A DNA stretch of 64,000 nucleotides from an uncultured Tateyamaria sp. (GCF_947488715.1 NZ_CANLAG010000001.1:310001-374000), one strand, 5' to 3'; shown: positions 37,739 through 47,237, counted from the first letter of the stretch. Notes: a model not told the origin generated them from the letters alone. Made by a program: numbers and translations.

Positions 37739-40609
37739 ATGGCATATCAAACACGGCGCGACCCGCTCTTTGATCAAGGGATGCAGGCGGCGATTGAAAA
37801 GCGCAGTCGCGAGCTGATCGGGATCGGCTTGCTGATTGTTGGGTGCATGGCGGCGGCCATGATGTTGAGCTATTCGCCGGATGATCCGAACTGGATGGCG
37901 TCGACGGATGCGCCGGTGCAGAACTGGATGGGCCGCACGGGCGCGTCCGTGGCTGCGCCGATGTTCATGATTGCGGGTTGGGGTGTCTTTGGCATTGCCA
38001 TCGTGCTGTTGGTCTGGGGTGTGCGCTTTGCTCTGCATATGGGCAATGACCGTGCCGTGGGGCGTTTGATCTTTGCCCCGATCGCGATTGCGTTTGGGTC
38101 GATCTATGCGGCCACATTGCAACCTGATGCGGCCTGGCAGGCGACGCATGGTTTTGGGCTGGGCGGGCTGTTTGGCGACACGGTCATGGCCTTTTTACTG
38201 ACGGCATTGCCGATTGGATCCGCGTTCACGGTCAAGCTGATGTCGCTTGTCATGGCGGCGGGTATCGTTCTGTTCGGGGCTTTTGTGCTGGGGTTCACCC
38301 GGCCCGAAGTTCTGCGCATTGGGCGGTTCCTGCTGGTGGGGCTGGTGGTGGCCTATGCGGGTTTGATGACGCTTTTGGGGCACGGTGCCAGTGGCGCGGT
38401 GCAGGCCGGGCGCGTGATGCAAGCGCGTCAGGCCGAACGGCGCGCGCAACGCGAGATCGAGGCCGCGGAGGCCGAAGCCTATGCGGCGACCGTGCCGCAA
38501 ATGCAGGACTATGCGGAGCCTGAGCCGGAGCCTGAGGTGGCGAAGCCCGGTCTTCTGGGCCGTATGCCTGCCTTGATCAAGCGGCCCGAGCCTATGCCGA
38601 CCGAGATGCCTGACCCCGAGCTGGTTGAGACGTGGAGCGATGTGGATGTGGGCGATGGCCCCGGCGAAGAGCGGATCAAGAACAAGATTTCGGATGTGAT
38701 CAAATCGCGGGTGCGGACCAATCCGGCAGTACAGATCGAAAGCGTTGCGCCGTTGACCAAGGGACGTGGGCGTGGGCCGGAGCCACTGGTTCTGAACACA
38801 GCACCGCAGCCGGTGTTGCCGCCCGAACCGCCGTTGACGGCACCTACCATTGCGCGGGCCGAGCCGCCGCTGACAGCGCCCGTTGCAGCACCCGTGCCCA
38901 TGCCGGAACCTGTGGCGCAGGTTGCGCCGGTGCCCGAGCAACTGGCTGCGCCAATGCCCGAACCGGTGCCCGCGGCCCCCGCGATCCCGGTGGCCGAGCC
39001 GCGCAAAGTGGTGCAGCAGCCTGTGCGCAAGCCGGTGCAGCCAAGCCAGCGCGCGCAGCTGGAGGCGCAACCGGCGTTGAAATTCGAGGACACGCACCCC
39101 GGTTTTGAACTGCCGCCGCTGAACCTGTTGGAAAACCCGGTCGAGATCAAACGTCACCACCTGAGTGACGAGGCGCTCGAAGAAAACGCGCGGATGCTGG
39201 AAAACGTGCTGGACGACTATGGCGTCAAGGGCGAGATCGTGTCGGTGCGCCCCGGCCCCGTGGTCACCATGTACGAGCTGGAGCCCGCGCCCGGTTTGAA
39301 AGCCAGCCGTGTGATCGGGTTGGCCGATGACATCGCACGGTCCATGGCCGCCCTGTCGGCGCGTGTGTCGACGGTGCCGGGCCGGTCGGTCATTGGCATC
39401 GAACTGCCCAATGAGAACCGCGAAAAGGTTGTCTTGCGCGAGATCCTGTCGAGCCGGGATTTCGGCGACAGCAACCAGAAACTTCCGCTGGCGCTGGGCA
39501 AGGACATTGGCGGTGATCCGGTTGTTGCGAACCTGGCCAAGATGCCTCACCTGCTGATTGCGGGGACCACCGGGTCGGGTAAATCCGTGGCGATCAACAC
39601 CATGATCCTGAGCCTGCTGTACAAGCTGACGCCCGAGGAATGCCGGTTGATCATGATCGATCCCAAGATGCTGGAACTGAGCGTCTATGACGGCATTCCG
39701 CACCTGCTGTCCCCCGTTGTGACCGACCCGAAAAAGGCGGTTGTCGCCCTGAAATGGGTCGTGGGCGAGATGGAGGAACGGTATCGCAAGATGTCCAAGA
39801 TGGGCGTGCGCAATATCGACGGCTACAATGGCCGGGTCAAAGAGGCGCTGGCCAAGGACGAGATGTTCAGCCGCACGGTGCAGACGGGCTTTGACGATGA
39901 CACGGGTGAGCCGGTGTTTGAGACCGAGGAATTCGCGCCCGAAGCGATGCCGTATATCGTCGTGATCGTGGACGAGATGGCCGACCTGATGATGGTGGCC
40001 GGCAAAGAGATCGAGGCCTGCATCCAGCGTCTGGCACAGATGGCGCGGGCGTCGGGTATCCACTTGATCATGGCGACACAGCGCCCGTCGGTGGACGTGA
40101 TCACCGGTACGATCAAGGCGAACTTCCCCACCCGGATTTCGTTCCAGGTGACATCGAAAATCGACAGCCGCACCATTCTGGGCGAGATGGGCGCCGAGCA
40201 ACTGCTGGGTATGGGCGACATGTTGTACATGGCGGGCGGGGCCAAGATCACCCGTTGCCATGGTCCGTTCGTGAGCGATGAAGAGGTCGAGGAAATCGTG
40301 AACCACCTCAAGGCCTTTGGCGCGCCGGACTATGTGTCGGGCGTGGTGGATGGGCCGTCCGAGGACAAGGAAAGCGGGATCGACGAAGTGCTGGGTCTGG
40401 GTGGCAACACCAATGGCGAGGATGCTCTTTATGATCAGGCGGTGGCGATTGTCATCAAGGATCGGAAGTGTTCGACCAGCTATATCCAACGTAAGTTGGC
40501 CATCGGGTACAACAAGGCGGCGCGCCTCGTGGAGCAGATGGAAGACGAAAGTGTGGTGAGCAGTGCGAACCATGTCGGGAAACGCGAAATTCTCGTTCCG
40601 GAACAATGA
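37739..40609 (+). CDS. ftsK: DNA translocase FtsK
   Basis: 956-residue septal DNA pump that resolves chromosome dimers at division. Four hydrophobic segments occupy residues ~25-200. A long Pro/Glu/Ala-rich linker with PEPEPE and many PVPMPEP-like repeats spans ~230-440. The RecA-like motor carries Walker A GTTGSGKS, Walker [10 protein letters not shown] and the [12 protein letters not shown] signature. The C-terminal gamma winged helix ([28 protein letters not shown]) reads KOPS. Complete and apparently functional. Confidence 0.97.
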   Translation: MAYQTRRDPLFDQGMQAAIEKRSRELIGIGLLIVGCMAAAMMLSYSPDDPNWMASTDAPVQNWMGRTGASVAAPMFMIAGWGVFGIAIVLLVWGVRFALHMGNDRAVGRLIFAPIAIAFGSIYAATLQPDAAWQATHGFGLGGLFGDTVMAFLLTALPIGSAFTVKLMSLVMAAGIVLFGAFVLGFTRPEVLRIGRFLLVGLVVAYAGLMTLLGHGASGAVQAGRVMQARQAERRAQREIEAAEAEAYAATVPQMQDYAEPEPEPEVAKPGLLGRMPALIKRPEPMPTEMPDPELVETWSDVDVGDGPGEERIKNKISDVIKSRVRTNPAVQIESVAPLTKGRGRGPEPLVLNTAPQPVLPPEPPLTAPTIARAEPPLTAPVAAPVPMPEPVAQVAPVPEQLAAPMPEPVPAAPAIPVAEPRKVVQQPVRKPVQPSQRAQLEAQPALKFEDTHPGFELPPLNLLENPVEIKRHHLSDEALEENARMLENVLDDYGVKGEIVSVRPGPVVTMYELEPAPGLKASRVIGLADDIARSMAALSARVSTVPGRSVIGIELPNENREKVVLREILSSRDFGDSNQKLPLALGKDIGGDPVVANLAKMPHLLIAGTTGSGKSVAINTMILSLLYKLTPEECRLIMIDPKMLELSVYDGIPHLLSPVVTDPKKAVVALKWVVGEMEERYRKMSKMGVRNIDGYNGRVKEALAKDEMFSRTVQTGFDDDTGEPVFETEEFAPEAMPYIVVIVDEMADLMMVAGKEIEACIQRLAQMARASGIHLIMATQRPSVDVITGTIKANFPTRISFQVTSKIDSRTILGEMGAEQLLGMGDMLYMAGGAKITRCHGPFVSDEEVEEIVNHLKAFGAPDYVSGVVDGPSEDKESGIDEVLGLGGNTNGEDALYDQAVAIVIKDRKCSTSYIQRKLAIGYNKAARLVEQMEDESVVSSANHVGKREILVPEQ

Positions 40610-40617
40610 CAAGGCGG

Positions 40618-40648
40618 GAACATGTGCGGTGCAATTCCGCGCATGTTC
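40618..40648 (+). other. Stem-loop after ftsK
   Basis: Inverted repeat GAACATG (40618-40624) with CATGTTC (40642-40648), continued inward by GCGG / CCGC around a 7-base loop, one mismatch in total. It starts 8 bases after the ftsK stop and ends 74 bp before lolA. No T-run follows, so it is not a clear intrinsic terminator. Confidence 0.5.
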
Positions 40649-40722
40649 GGCCATTGATATCGCATAACCGGCCCGTTCGTCCTATATCGTGACCAAAGAC
40701 GATTTATTGAGGACGAACAGGT

Positions 40723-41316
40723 ATGCGTATCACGACAACTCTTGCGGCGGCCGCTCTGGCGGTGGGCACGGCAACCGGCGCGTTGGCGGAAAAACTGCCG
40801 CTTGGGCAGATTTCAAACTATCTGAACGATCTGCGCACGGCCGAGGGCACGTTCACGCAGATCAACGACGATGGCACAATCGACACTGGCACGATCCGGA
40901 TCAAGCGCCCCGGCAAGATGCGGTTCGAGTACAACGCCCCCAACAACGGGCTGGTGATCGTGTCGGCCAATGCCGTCTATATCGTCGACAAGAAGTCGAA
41001 CCAACCGCCCGAGACCTACCCGCTGAAGCGGACGCCTTTGTCGCTGATCCTGGCGCGCAATGTGAACCTGTCTCAGGCGAACATGGTCACGGGCCACAGC
41101 TTTGACGGGACGGCCACGGTGGTTACGGCGCAAGACCCCAAGAACCCGGAATACGGCAACATCCAGATGAAGTTCACCGGCAACCCCGTGCAACTGCGCC
41201 AATGGGTTGTGAATGACAGTGGCGGCGGTCAGACCACTGTTGTGCTTGGGGAATTGGAAACAGGCGGCACGATCCCGAACCGCCTGTTCAATGCTCCGCA
41301 GGGCCGGTCGAACTAG
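40723..41316 (+). CDS. lolA: Outer-membrane lipoprotein carrier protein LolA
   Basis: 197-residue periplasmic chaperone that ferries lipoproteins from LolCDE to the outer membrane. Signal peptide with cleavage after GALA. The mature domain shows the LolA pattern: LGQISNYLNDLRTAEGTFTQ, GTIRIKRPGKMRFEY, ANAVYIVD and PLKRTPLSLIL. A TTGAGGACGAACAGGT stretch provides the ribosome site. ftsK followed by lolA is a common alphaproteobacterial order. Confidence 0.95.
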   Translation: MRITTTLAAAALAVGTATGALAEKLPLGQISNYLNDLRTAEGTFTQINDDGTIDTGTIRIKRPGKMRFEYNAPNNGLVIVSANAVYIVDKKSNQPPETYPLKRTPLSLILARNVNLSQANMVTGHSFDGTATVVTAQDPKNPEYGNIQMKFTGNPVQLRQWVVNDSGGGQTTVVLGELETGGTIPNRLFNAPQGRSN

Positions 41317-41319
41317 ACC

Positions 41320-41895
41320 TTAGCAGGACCGCAATTGCTGGGCATAGAGGTCGGACCGTGCGTCGACCTCACCCGCCACGCGCACGAGCCAAGGCTTGCC
41401 CCGATAGCTGCCGCGACGGTAGCCGGTGCGCCCTTCGTGATAGGCAAGGTACTGGTTGCGGGCGTCTGTCACCGGCACGCCCAAACGCGATTGCGTTTCG
41501 ATCATGTACCACCCCATAAAGTCTGACGCGTCGCGGATGCGGTCGCGGCGGGCGGATCGTTTACCGGTGGATTGGACATATTCATCCCACGTGCCGTCGA
41601 GGGCCTGGCTGTAGCCATAGGCGCTGGACAGACGGCCCGTCGGAATGACGCCAGCCGCGTAGCGAAATGGCGGGCGCGCATCCGAGATGAATTTGCTTTC
41701 CTGATAGATGGTCGCCATTTGCACGTGCACCGGCACGCCGTATTTGCGCTCGACGGCCTTGAAGGCCCTCAGGTATTCGGGGCGCTCGCGGACAATGGAA
41801 CACGCGTTGTCCAGCTGGCGCGGGGCCGTGCCGGATCCGCCACCACAGCTGGCGGCCAAGAGTACCAATGCCAAAGCGCGAAAGAGTCTGCTCAT
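41320..41895 (-). CDS. Lytic transglycosylase-like (SLT-fold) lipoprotein
   Basis: 191-residue predicted lipoprotein: signal MSRLFRALALVLLAASC with the lipobox at LAASC. The mature domain has the lysozyme-like pattern VHVQMATIYQESKF, with the catalytic Glu in the YQES motif, then SAYGYSQALDGTWDEY and DFMGWYM. Likely cleaves peptidoglycan at the outer-membrane face. An in-frame GTG start at 41904 is possible. Convergent with lolA, 3 bp apart. Confidence 0.85.
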   Translation of the reverse strand: MSRLFRALALVLLAASCGGGSGTAPRQLDNACSIVRERPEYLRAFKAVERKYGVPVHVQMATIYQESKFISDARPPFRYAAGVIPTGRLSSAYGYSQALDGTWDEYVQSTGKRSARRDRIRDASDFMGWYMIETQSRLGVPVTDARNQYLAYHEGRTGYRRGSYRGKPWLVRVAGEVDARSDLYAQQLRSC

Positions 41896-41968
41896 CTGCC
41901 TCACTCGCTATTTTTATATGTTTTGCGGTATTCTAGCGGAAAATCGCGGATGAGGAAATCACGAAATG

Positions 41969-42850
41969 TTATAGCACGGCGGCGAGGATCAGCGGCAATG
42001 CGCCGACGGAAATCAAGGTCGATGCAACAACCAGACCAGCGACAGCCTGCGCGTCGGCGCCGTATTTTTCCGCGATGAGGTACGAGGTGACAGCCACGGG
42101 CGTTGCCACCTGAAGGACAAGGACCCCGAACGCCACGGGATCCAGCTCGAAATAGCGCCCCACTGTCCAGGCGATGCCGGTGCAGGCGGCCAGTTTCAGC
42201 GTGGAGAGTACGGCCGCGCGCATCAAACCGCGGCCCGACAGGCGCGCCACTGCAACGCCGAGGGTGATCAGCATCATCGGGATTGCCATTTGTCCCACCA
42301 AGGTCAGCGTGTTGGTGAGAAAGACCGGTGTTTGCCACCCTTGCCAGAGAAACAGCGCGCCCAGCACGGTCCCCCAGACAAGCGGTTCGCGCAGCACCTT
42401 GCCAAAGGCACCGGACCCAGCCACCAGCCAGATGCCAAAGGTGTAGGACCACAGGGCCATGATCGCAAAAACGATGATCGCATAGCTGAGGCCCGCATCA
42501 CCAAAGGCAAACAGAGCAAGCGGCAGGCCCAGATTGCCCGTGTTGCCAAAGATCAGAGGTGCGGCGTAGGTGCGCGTCTCGAGCCGGCCCAACCGCACGA
42601 AAAGCAGAAACAGAATGGTCACCGCCGCATATGCCACGACCGATGCCAGCGACAGGGCGGTCAACGCAGCAGGGTCGATCCGGGTCTGCATCAGCGACAC
42701 AAAGATCAGGCAAGGCAGCGAAAGCGTCATCGCCAACCGGGTGACAAACTGGATGCGATATTCCAGCCCAACCCGCACCCAGGCAAAGCCGATCCCGGCC
42801 AGCAGGAACACGGGCGCGACGATCTCCAGGACTGTTACGGTGAGGTTCAC
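41969..42850 (-). CDS. AEC-family (auxin efflux carrier-like) transporter
   Basis: 293-residue integral membrane protein with about ten hydrophobic helices. Family motifs: GFAWVRVGLE, LSLPCLIF in the first half, the GNTGNLGLPLALFAFGD signature, and ATPVAVTSYLIAEKYGAD near the end. Members export organic acids such as malate/malonate in bacteria; the substrate is unknown here. Divergent from hspQ. Confidence 0.88.
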   Translation of the reverse strand: MNLTVTVLEIVAPVFLLAGIGFAWVRVGLEYRIQFVTRLAMTLSLPCLIFVSLMQTRIDPAALTALSLASVVAYAAVTILFLLFVRLGRLETRTYAAPLIFGNTGNLGLPLALFAFGDAGLSYAIIVFAIMALWSYTFGIWLVAGSGAFGKVLREPLVWGTVLGALFLWQGWQTPVFLTNTLTLVGQMAIPMMLITLGVAVARLSGRGLMRAAVLSTLKLAACTGIAWTVGRYFELDPVAFGVLVLQVATPVAVTSYLIAEKYGADAQAVAGLVVASTLISVGALPLILAAVL

Positions 42851-42883
42851 AGACTGTTTCCAGCAAAAACGTGCTCAATTATT

Positions 42884-42895
42884 GGACAAGTGTCC
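42884..42895. promoter_or_regulatory. Small dyad between AEC transporter and hspQ
   Basis: Perfect dyad GGACA-AG-TGTCC sits between the divergent starts at 42850 and 42936, about 40 bp upstream of hspQ. A weak -35-like TTGGAC overlaps its left arm. Operator function is a guess. Confidence 0.25.
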
Positions 42896-42935
42896 CTTGC
42901 AACGTGTAGTCACGGACGTTAGGGGGCGCAACGCT

Positions 42936-43262
42936 ATGCTGAGAACACGCGCAAAATATCACTTGGGCCAGGTCGTCCGCCACAAAAAGCACCCCTTTCG
43001 CGGTGTTGTCTTTGACGTGGATCCTGAGTTTTCCAACACCGAGGAATGGTACGAAGCCATTCCCGAGGACAGCCGCCCCAAGAAGGCGCAGCCGTTTTAC
43101 CACCTGCTCGCAGAGAATGACCAAAGCTATTACGTGGCCTATGTGTCAGAGCAGAACCTGGTTGCGGACTATTCCGGCGAACCGGTAGATCACCCGGATA
43201 TTCCCGATCTCTTTGGTCCGTTCGAGGACGGGACTTACCCGCTGCATTTCCAATTGAACTGA
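42936..43262 (+). CDS. hspQ: Heat shock protein HspQ (hemimethylated-DNA-binding YccV family)
   Basis: 108-residue small protein recognised by KYHLGQVVRHKKHPFRGVVFDVDPEF and QPFYHLLAENDQSYYVAYVSEQNL. In enterobacteria HspQ is a Lon specificity factor and was first described as binding hemimethylated oriC DNA. ATG 42936 follows TAGGGGGCG. Convergent with the gamma-glutamyltransferase gene, separated by a palindrome-rich element. Confidence 0.93.
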   Translation: MLRTRAKYHLGQVVRHKKHPFRGVVFDVDPEFSNTEEWYEAIPEDSRPKKAQPFYHLLAENDQSYYVAYVSEQNLVADYSGEPVDHPDIPDLFGPFEDGTYPLHFQLN

Positions 43263-43266
43263 GGTG

Positions 43267-43317
43267 AGGTGCGCCCAGAGGGCACACCCTACGTAGGGTG
43301 CGCATTTACTGCGCACC
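43267..43317. repeat. Palindrome cluster, REP-like, between hspQ and ggt
   Basis: The convergent gap holds a perfect 16-bp palindrome CACCCTACGTAGGGTG (43285-43300). It overlaps a hairpin GGTGCGC-ATTTACT-GCGCACC (43297-43317), preceded by a related GGTGCGC copy at 43268-43274. GGTGCGC-loop-GCGCACC elements recur between genes in many proteobacteria. No T-run. It may act as a bidirectional mRNA-end structure. Confidence 0.5.
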
Positions 43318-43327
43318 GCACGCCCGT

Positions 43328-44902
43328 TCAGTAGCCCAAGGCGCAGCCGTCTTTGCGCGGGTCGCTGGCGCCTTCGAGGACGCCATCATCACGTATCTGG
43401 ATCGCCTGCGCCCCGCCGATCGCGGTGTCGGGGATGCTGACGTCGTGTCCTAGATCGCTCAGGTCTGCGCGCACGGCGTCTGTGTAACCGCGCTCGACCT
43501 TCATGTTGCCTGCGTCAGAAAACGCACGTGGCGCGTCGATTGCCGTTTGAGGGTCCATGTCGAAATCCACGATGTTCGACACCAGCCGCGCGTGACCGTT
43601 GGGTTGGTATGCGCCGCCCATCACCCCAAAGGGCATAAACGGTTTGCCGTCCTGCGCGAGCATGCCGGGGATGATCGTGTGCATGGGCCGCTTGCCGCCC
43701 TTGAGCTCGTTTGGGTGCCCGTCTTCGAGTGTGAAACCAGCGCCCCGGTTCTGGAACAGGATGCCATATTTCTCGGATGCGATGCCCGACCCGAACCCGT
43801 GGAAGATCGAATAGATCAGCGACACGGCCATGCCGTCCCGGTCGACGACACAGATATAGATCGTGTCCTTGTGCACCTGTTCGCTGAGCGGTGCGGGTGC
43901 GGCCATCGCCTTGTTCGGGTCAATCAGAGCGGCAAGCCGGGCGGCGGTGTCGGGTGACATCATGTGGTCCAGCCGGGTGGTATAGTCCGCATCGCCCAGG
44001 AAACGGTTGCGCGCGTCATAGGCCAGCTTCGCGGCTTCGGCCTCGATATGCGCGCGGGCGGTGCCCATGGGGTCCATCGCGGCGATGTCGAAATGGGCGA
44101 GGATGTTGAGCATCAGGTTAGCCGTCGCACCTGTGCCGTTGGGCGGATGCTCGATCAGGTCGATGCCTTTGTAGGGGCCACTGATCGGGGTCGTGTCGGT
44201 GCAGGCGGTTGAGGCAAAGTCTTCGGCGGTGTGCACCCCGCCCTTGGCGTTGAGGGCGGCGATCATGTCGTCCGCGATCTCGCCTGTGTAGAAAGCGTCG
44301 CGACCGTGTTTGGCCACCTGTTCCAACACACGCGCCTGACCGGGCGCACGGAATATCTGTCCGGACTTGGGCACTGCGCTGTTGTGCAGAAAATGGGTGC
44401 GCGCGCCGTCCTGCAAGGTGTCCGCGTCATTGATCCAATCGAACGCAACGCGCGGCGCCACTGGCACGCCTGCGTCGGCGTAGTGGATGGCGGGTGCCAG
44501 CAGACGGTCGATCCCGAGTGTGCCGACACGGTCTGACAATGTGCAAAAGGCGTCTATTGCGCCGGGGACCGTGACTGCGTGAGGGCTATGGATCGGCACC
44601 GTGCTGTGCCCTTGTGCGCGGAGCGTTTCGGCGTCCAGTGCGGCGGGTGCGCGGCCTGATCCGTTCATGGCTTGGATGCCGCCGTCGGGCGTGGACCACA
44701 AAACAAAGCAGTCGCCGCCGATGCCCGTCATTTGCGGTTCGCAGATGCCAAGCAGCACAGCGCCAGCAATTGCCGCGTCCATGGCATTACCGCCTGCCTT
44801 GAGGCTTTCAATTGCAGTTTGTGCAGCCAGAGGGTGCGACGTGGCACACATGCCGGACGTGGCCAGGACGGGCGAGCGGCCCGGTAGGTGGAAATCGCGC
44901 AT
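43328..44902 (-). CDS. Gamma-glutamyltransferase family protein
   Basis: 524-residue Ntn-hydrolase related to gamma-glutamyltranspeptidase. It should self-cleave before the nucleophile Thr in KDTIYICVVDRDG; the canonical HTTH is changed to HKDT. Other family features: GGNAMDAAIAGAVLLGICEPQMTGIGGDCFVL, HPPNGTGA, and the FGVMGGAYQPNGH oxyanion segment. The lack of a signal peptide and the HKDT form suggest a cytoplasmic GGT-like acylase rather than true glutathione GGT. ATG 44902 is chosen because AAGGGG lies upstream. Confidence 0.88.
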   Translation of the reverse strand: MRDFHLPGRSPVLATSGMCATSHPLAAQTAIESLKAGGNAMDAAIAGAVLLGICEPQMTGIGGDCFVLWSTPDGGIQAMNGSGRAPAALDAETLRAQGHSTVPIHSPHAVTVPGAIDAFCTLSDRVGTLGIDRLLAPAIHYADAGVPVAPRVAFDWINDADTLQDGARTHFLHNSAVPKSGQIFRAPGQARVLEQVAKHGRDAFYTGEIADDMIAALNAKGGVHTAEDFASTACTDTTPISGPYKGIDLIEHPPNGTGATANLMLNILAHFDIAAMDPMGTARAHIEAEAAKLAYDARNRFLGDADYTTRLDHMMSPDTAARLAALIDPNKAMAAPAPLSEQVHKDTIYICVVDRDGMAVSLIYSIFHGFGSGIASEKYGILFQNRGAGFTLEDGHPNELKGGKRPMHTIIPGMLAQDGKPFMPFGVMGGAYQPNGHARLVSNIVDFDMDPQTAIDAPRAFSDAGNMKVERGYTDAVRADLSDLGHDVSIPDTAIGGAQAIQIRDDGVLEGASDPRKDGCALGY

Positions 44903-44913
44903 GTGTGGGGTCC

Positions 44914-44940
44914 CCTTGCTGTCGCACAGTGACGGCAAGG
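44914..44940 (-). promoter_or_regulatory. Leader hairpin overlapping the ribosome site of the GGT-family gene
   Basis: On the minus strand, CCTTGCCGTC and GACAGCAAGG form a 10-bp stem (one G-T pair) with a 7-base loop. The 3' arm runs into AAGGGGA, the Shine-Dalgarno sequence about 8 bases before ATG 44902. The ribosome site is therefore partly paired, which could limit translation. A ligand or protein is not known. Confidence 0.35.
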
Positions 44941-45155
44941 TAATTGCGTGCCGCAGATTGTCCACTGGATAGTTGGGGAAGAAGTTCCTCGGCGCCACGC
45001 ACTGGGTGGGGGCAATTAGACGCGGCGCCGAGGGAAGCCATATGCAGCTACAAGGTCATGTATGCCGGTGGATCGTGGCAGGAATGTGGTGCGCGGTGGG
45101 CGCTTTTGCGAATTCTCGCGGCCCTGCGTTTTTTGTGTCGTGTAAGGATGGCCCC

Positions 45156-45605
45156 TCAGGACACTGCAACGGCCAGACGGAGCGTCAGGTGATTCTCCGG
45201 CTCTACCCGTTGATAGGCGACATCCTTGGCCAGGTCCTTGATCAGGAACCAGCCAAACCCGCCCTCGGGCATGTCGCACAGATCGACATCCAGGTTGGCC
45301 GCCGCGCCAAGCGGCGTTTGCCCGTCGGGCATTCCACGGCCATGATCAACCACCGTGAGATGCAAGCCGTCCTTGGCGTGCATGCAGGTGATGTGAATTG
45401 GTCCTGCGGGGTCACTTGGGGGATAGGCGTGTTCAACGATGTTGTTCAGCGCTTCTGCCATCACCAGCTCGACCGTGCCGGATTCTTCCACGTCCAGCGC
45501 CAGAGGGCCGAGGCCATCCAGCAGCTTTTGCAAAGCCTCCCGAACAGCCATTTCGCTACTTTGCACCGAAATCCGGAAGACGGGGAGTTGCGAGATGAGA
45601 GACAT
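45156..45605 (-). CDS. Anti-sigma-factor-type serine kinase (RsbW/SpoIIAB-like GHKL ATPase)
   Basis: 149-residue protein with the GHKL ATP-binding motifs: N box ELVMAEALNNIVEHAY, G1 VVDHGRGMP, and G2 MPEGGFGWFLIKDLA. Such kinases phosphorylate STAS partners and sequester targets in partner-switching. The adjacent STAS gene (28 bp upstream, same strand) is its expected partner. AAGGA before ATG 45605 decides the start. No sigma factor or PP2C phosphatase is in the window. Confidence 0.85.
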   Translation of the reverse strand: MSLISQLPVFRISVQSSEMAVREALQKLLDGLGPLALDVEESGTVELVMAEALNNIVEHAYPPSDPAGPIHITCMHAKDGLHLTVVDHGRGMPDGQTPLGAAANLDVDLCDMPEGGFGWFLIKDLAKDVAYQRVEPENHLTLRLAVAVS

Positions 45606-45633
45606 GGCGCGGTCCTTTAACATGGACGACAAA

Positions 45634-45972
45634 TCAGGGGTTCAATTCTTTCAGGGCCCCGTCGAGCGTGGGAAATACACTGAATACACTGTCCATACGG
45701 GTCAGGCGGAACACCTTGTCCACGGTCGGTGTCAGCCCGGCCAGCGCCAGTTTGCGGGCAGGTCCCATGTGTTTCATGGCAGCGACGATAGCGCCAAGCC
45801 CGCTGGAATCGATGAACTGCACCTCGCTGAGATCCAACACCACCGTGTCGTCGCCCCCATCCGTCGATGCGCGCATCGCGTCCTTGAATTCGATTGCGAC
45901 GGCCGCGTCTATGCGGCTGTCATGAACCGACACAACCTGTAAGTTGTTTTCTGACCTGGTTCGAAGATCCAT
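45634..45972 (-). CDS. STAS-domain anti-sigma-factor antagonist
   Basis: 112-residue SpoIIAA/RsbV-like protein. The phosphorylatable serine region is intact in VQFIDSSGLGAIVAAMK. It is regulated by phosphorylation by the downstream RsbW-like kinase and would release the kinase's target when dephosphorylated. Divergent from the thiolase gene. The pair is probably one operon. Confidence 0.88.
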   Translation of the reverse strand: MDLRTRSENNLQVVSVHDSRIDAAVAIEFKDAMRASTDGGDDTVVLDLSEVQFIDSSGLGAIVAAMKHMGPARKLALAGLTPTVDKVFRLTRMDSVFSVFPTLDGALKELNP

Positions 45973-46064
45973 GCGCGACCCCTTGAAATTCTGTAGTTAC
46001 ATTGTGTCTCTAGACGCCAATCCTTACCAATCAGTTGCCACCAGCCTCAAAGGAGCGAATTGAC

Positions 46065-47237
46065 ATGAAACCTGTTGTGATTGCGGGAGCCGCACGGACC
46101 CCGATGGGCGGTTTTCAGGGCGCATTTTCCGGTATGACCGCCGCCGACCTGGGCGGGATTGCAATCAAGGCGGCGCTGGACGGTGCCGGTGTCGAAACGG
46201 TCGATGAGGTGCTGATGGGCTGTGTCCTGCCTGCGGGGCAGGGTCAGGCACCTGCGCGTCAGGCGGGGTTTGCCGCCGGGCTGACAGACGCAGTGCCAGC
46301 CACAACGCTGAACAAGATGTGCGGGTCGGGCATGAAAGCGGCGATGATGGCGTTTGATCAGATCGCACTTGGTCATGCGGATACAATGGTTGCGGGTGGA
46401 ATGGAGAGCATGTCCAACGCCCCATATATGCTGCCCAAGATGCGGGATGGCGCGCGGTTGGGCCATGGTCAGGTTGTGGATCACATGTTTCTGGACGGGC
46501 TCGAGGACGCCTATGACAAAGGGCGTTTGATGGGCACGTTTGCCGAAGATTGCGCCGAAACCTATCAGTTCACGCGCGAGATTCAGGACGACTATGCGCT
46601 GGCGTCTCTGTCGCGGGCGCAAACGGCCATCGAGACGGGTGCATTCGAGGGCGAAGTCACGGCCGTCACGGTCAAGACGCGTAAGGGCGAGACCCTTGTG
46701 GCGGCCGACGAGCAGCCGGGCGCGGCGCGCCCTGACAAGATCCCACAGTTGAAGCCCGCGTTTCGCGATGGTGGGACCGTTACAGCGGCCAACGCCTCTT
46801 CGATTTCCGACGGTGCTGCGGCGCTGGTACTGGCATCTCAAGAACAGGCCGAGGCCAATGGCATGACGATCCGTGCGCGCATTCTGGGCCACGCGAGCCA
46901 TGCGCAGGCGCCCGGTCTGTTCACGACCGCGCCCGTACCCGCCGCACAAAAGCTGTTGGATCGTATCGGCTGGCGCAAGGAAGACGTGGACCTGTGGGAG
47001 GTGAACGAAGCCTTTGCCGTTGTGCCGTTGGCGTTCATGCGCGAAATGGGTCTGGATCACAGCGTGGTCAACGTGAATGGCGGGGCCTGTGCGCTGGGAC
47101 ATCCGATTGGCGCGTCCGGTGCACGGATCATGGTCACGTTGTTGAATGCCTTGGAAAAACGGAACTTAAAGCGCGGTGTCGCCGCCATTTGCATCGGTGG
47201 TGGCGAAGGCACGGCCATCGCAATCGAGCGTACCTGA
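46065..47237 (+). CDS. Acetyl-CoA C-acetyltransferase (thiolase)
   Basis: 390-residue thiolase. Nucleophile C86 in NKMCGSGMKA, the GGMESMSNAPY loop, catalytic His in GACALGHPIGASGARI, and the second Cys in ICIGGGEGTA are all present. Works in acetoacetyl-CoA synthesis for polyhydroxybutyrate or in beta-oxidation. AAAGGAG precedes ATG 46065. No phaB lies beside it. The GAF-domain gene follows in 35 bp. Confidence 0.93.
   Translation: MKPVVIAGAARTPMGGFQGAFSGMTAADLGGIAIKAALDGAGVETVDEVLMGCVLPAGQGQAPARQAGFAAGLTDAVPATTLNKMCGSGMKAAMMAFDQIALGHADTMVAGGMESMSNAPYMLPKMRDGARLGHGQVVDHMFLDGLEDAYDKGRLMGTFAEDCAETYQFTREIQDDYALASLSRAQTAIETGAFEGEVTAVTVKTRKGETLVAADEQPGAARPDKIPQLKPAFRDGGTVTAANASSISDGAAALVLASQEQAEANGMTIRARILGHASHAQAPGLFTTAPVPAAQKLLDRIGWRKEDVDLWEVNEAFAVVPLAFMREMGLDHSVVNVNGGACALGHPIGASGARIMVTLLNALEKRNLKRGVAAICIGGGEGTAIAIERT

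Noticed and set aside
38195-40654. 819-codon open frame antisense to ftsK
   Set aside because: High G+C leaves the opposite strand open. Codon pattern mirrors ftsK, there is no family resemblance, and the translation is His/Arg/Gln-rich as typical for shadow frames.
42896-42922. RpoH-type heat-shock promoter before hspQ
   Set aside because: A CTTGCA is present, but no matching -10 of the alphaproteobacterial RpoH consensus at the right distance.
44973-45620. 215-codon plus-strand frame starting upstream of the anti-sigma kinase
   Set aside because: Its 5' part has a faint signal-like segment, but most lies antisense to a convincing GHKL kinase and no ribosome site is seen.
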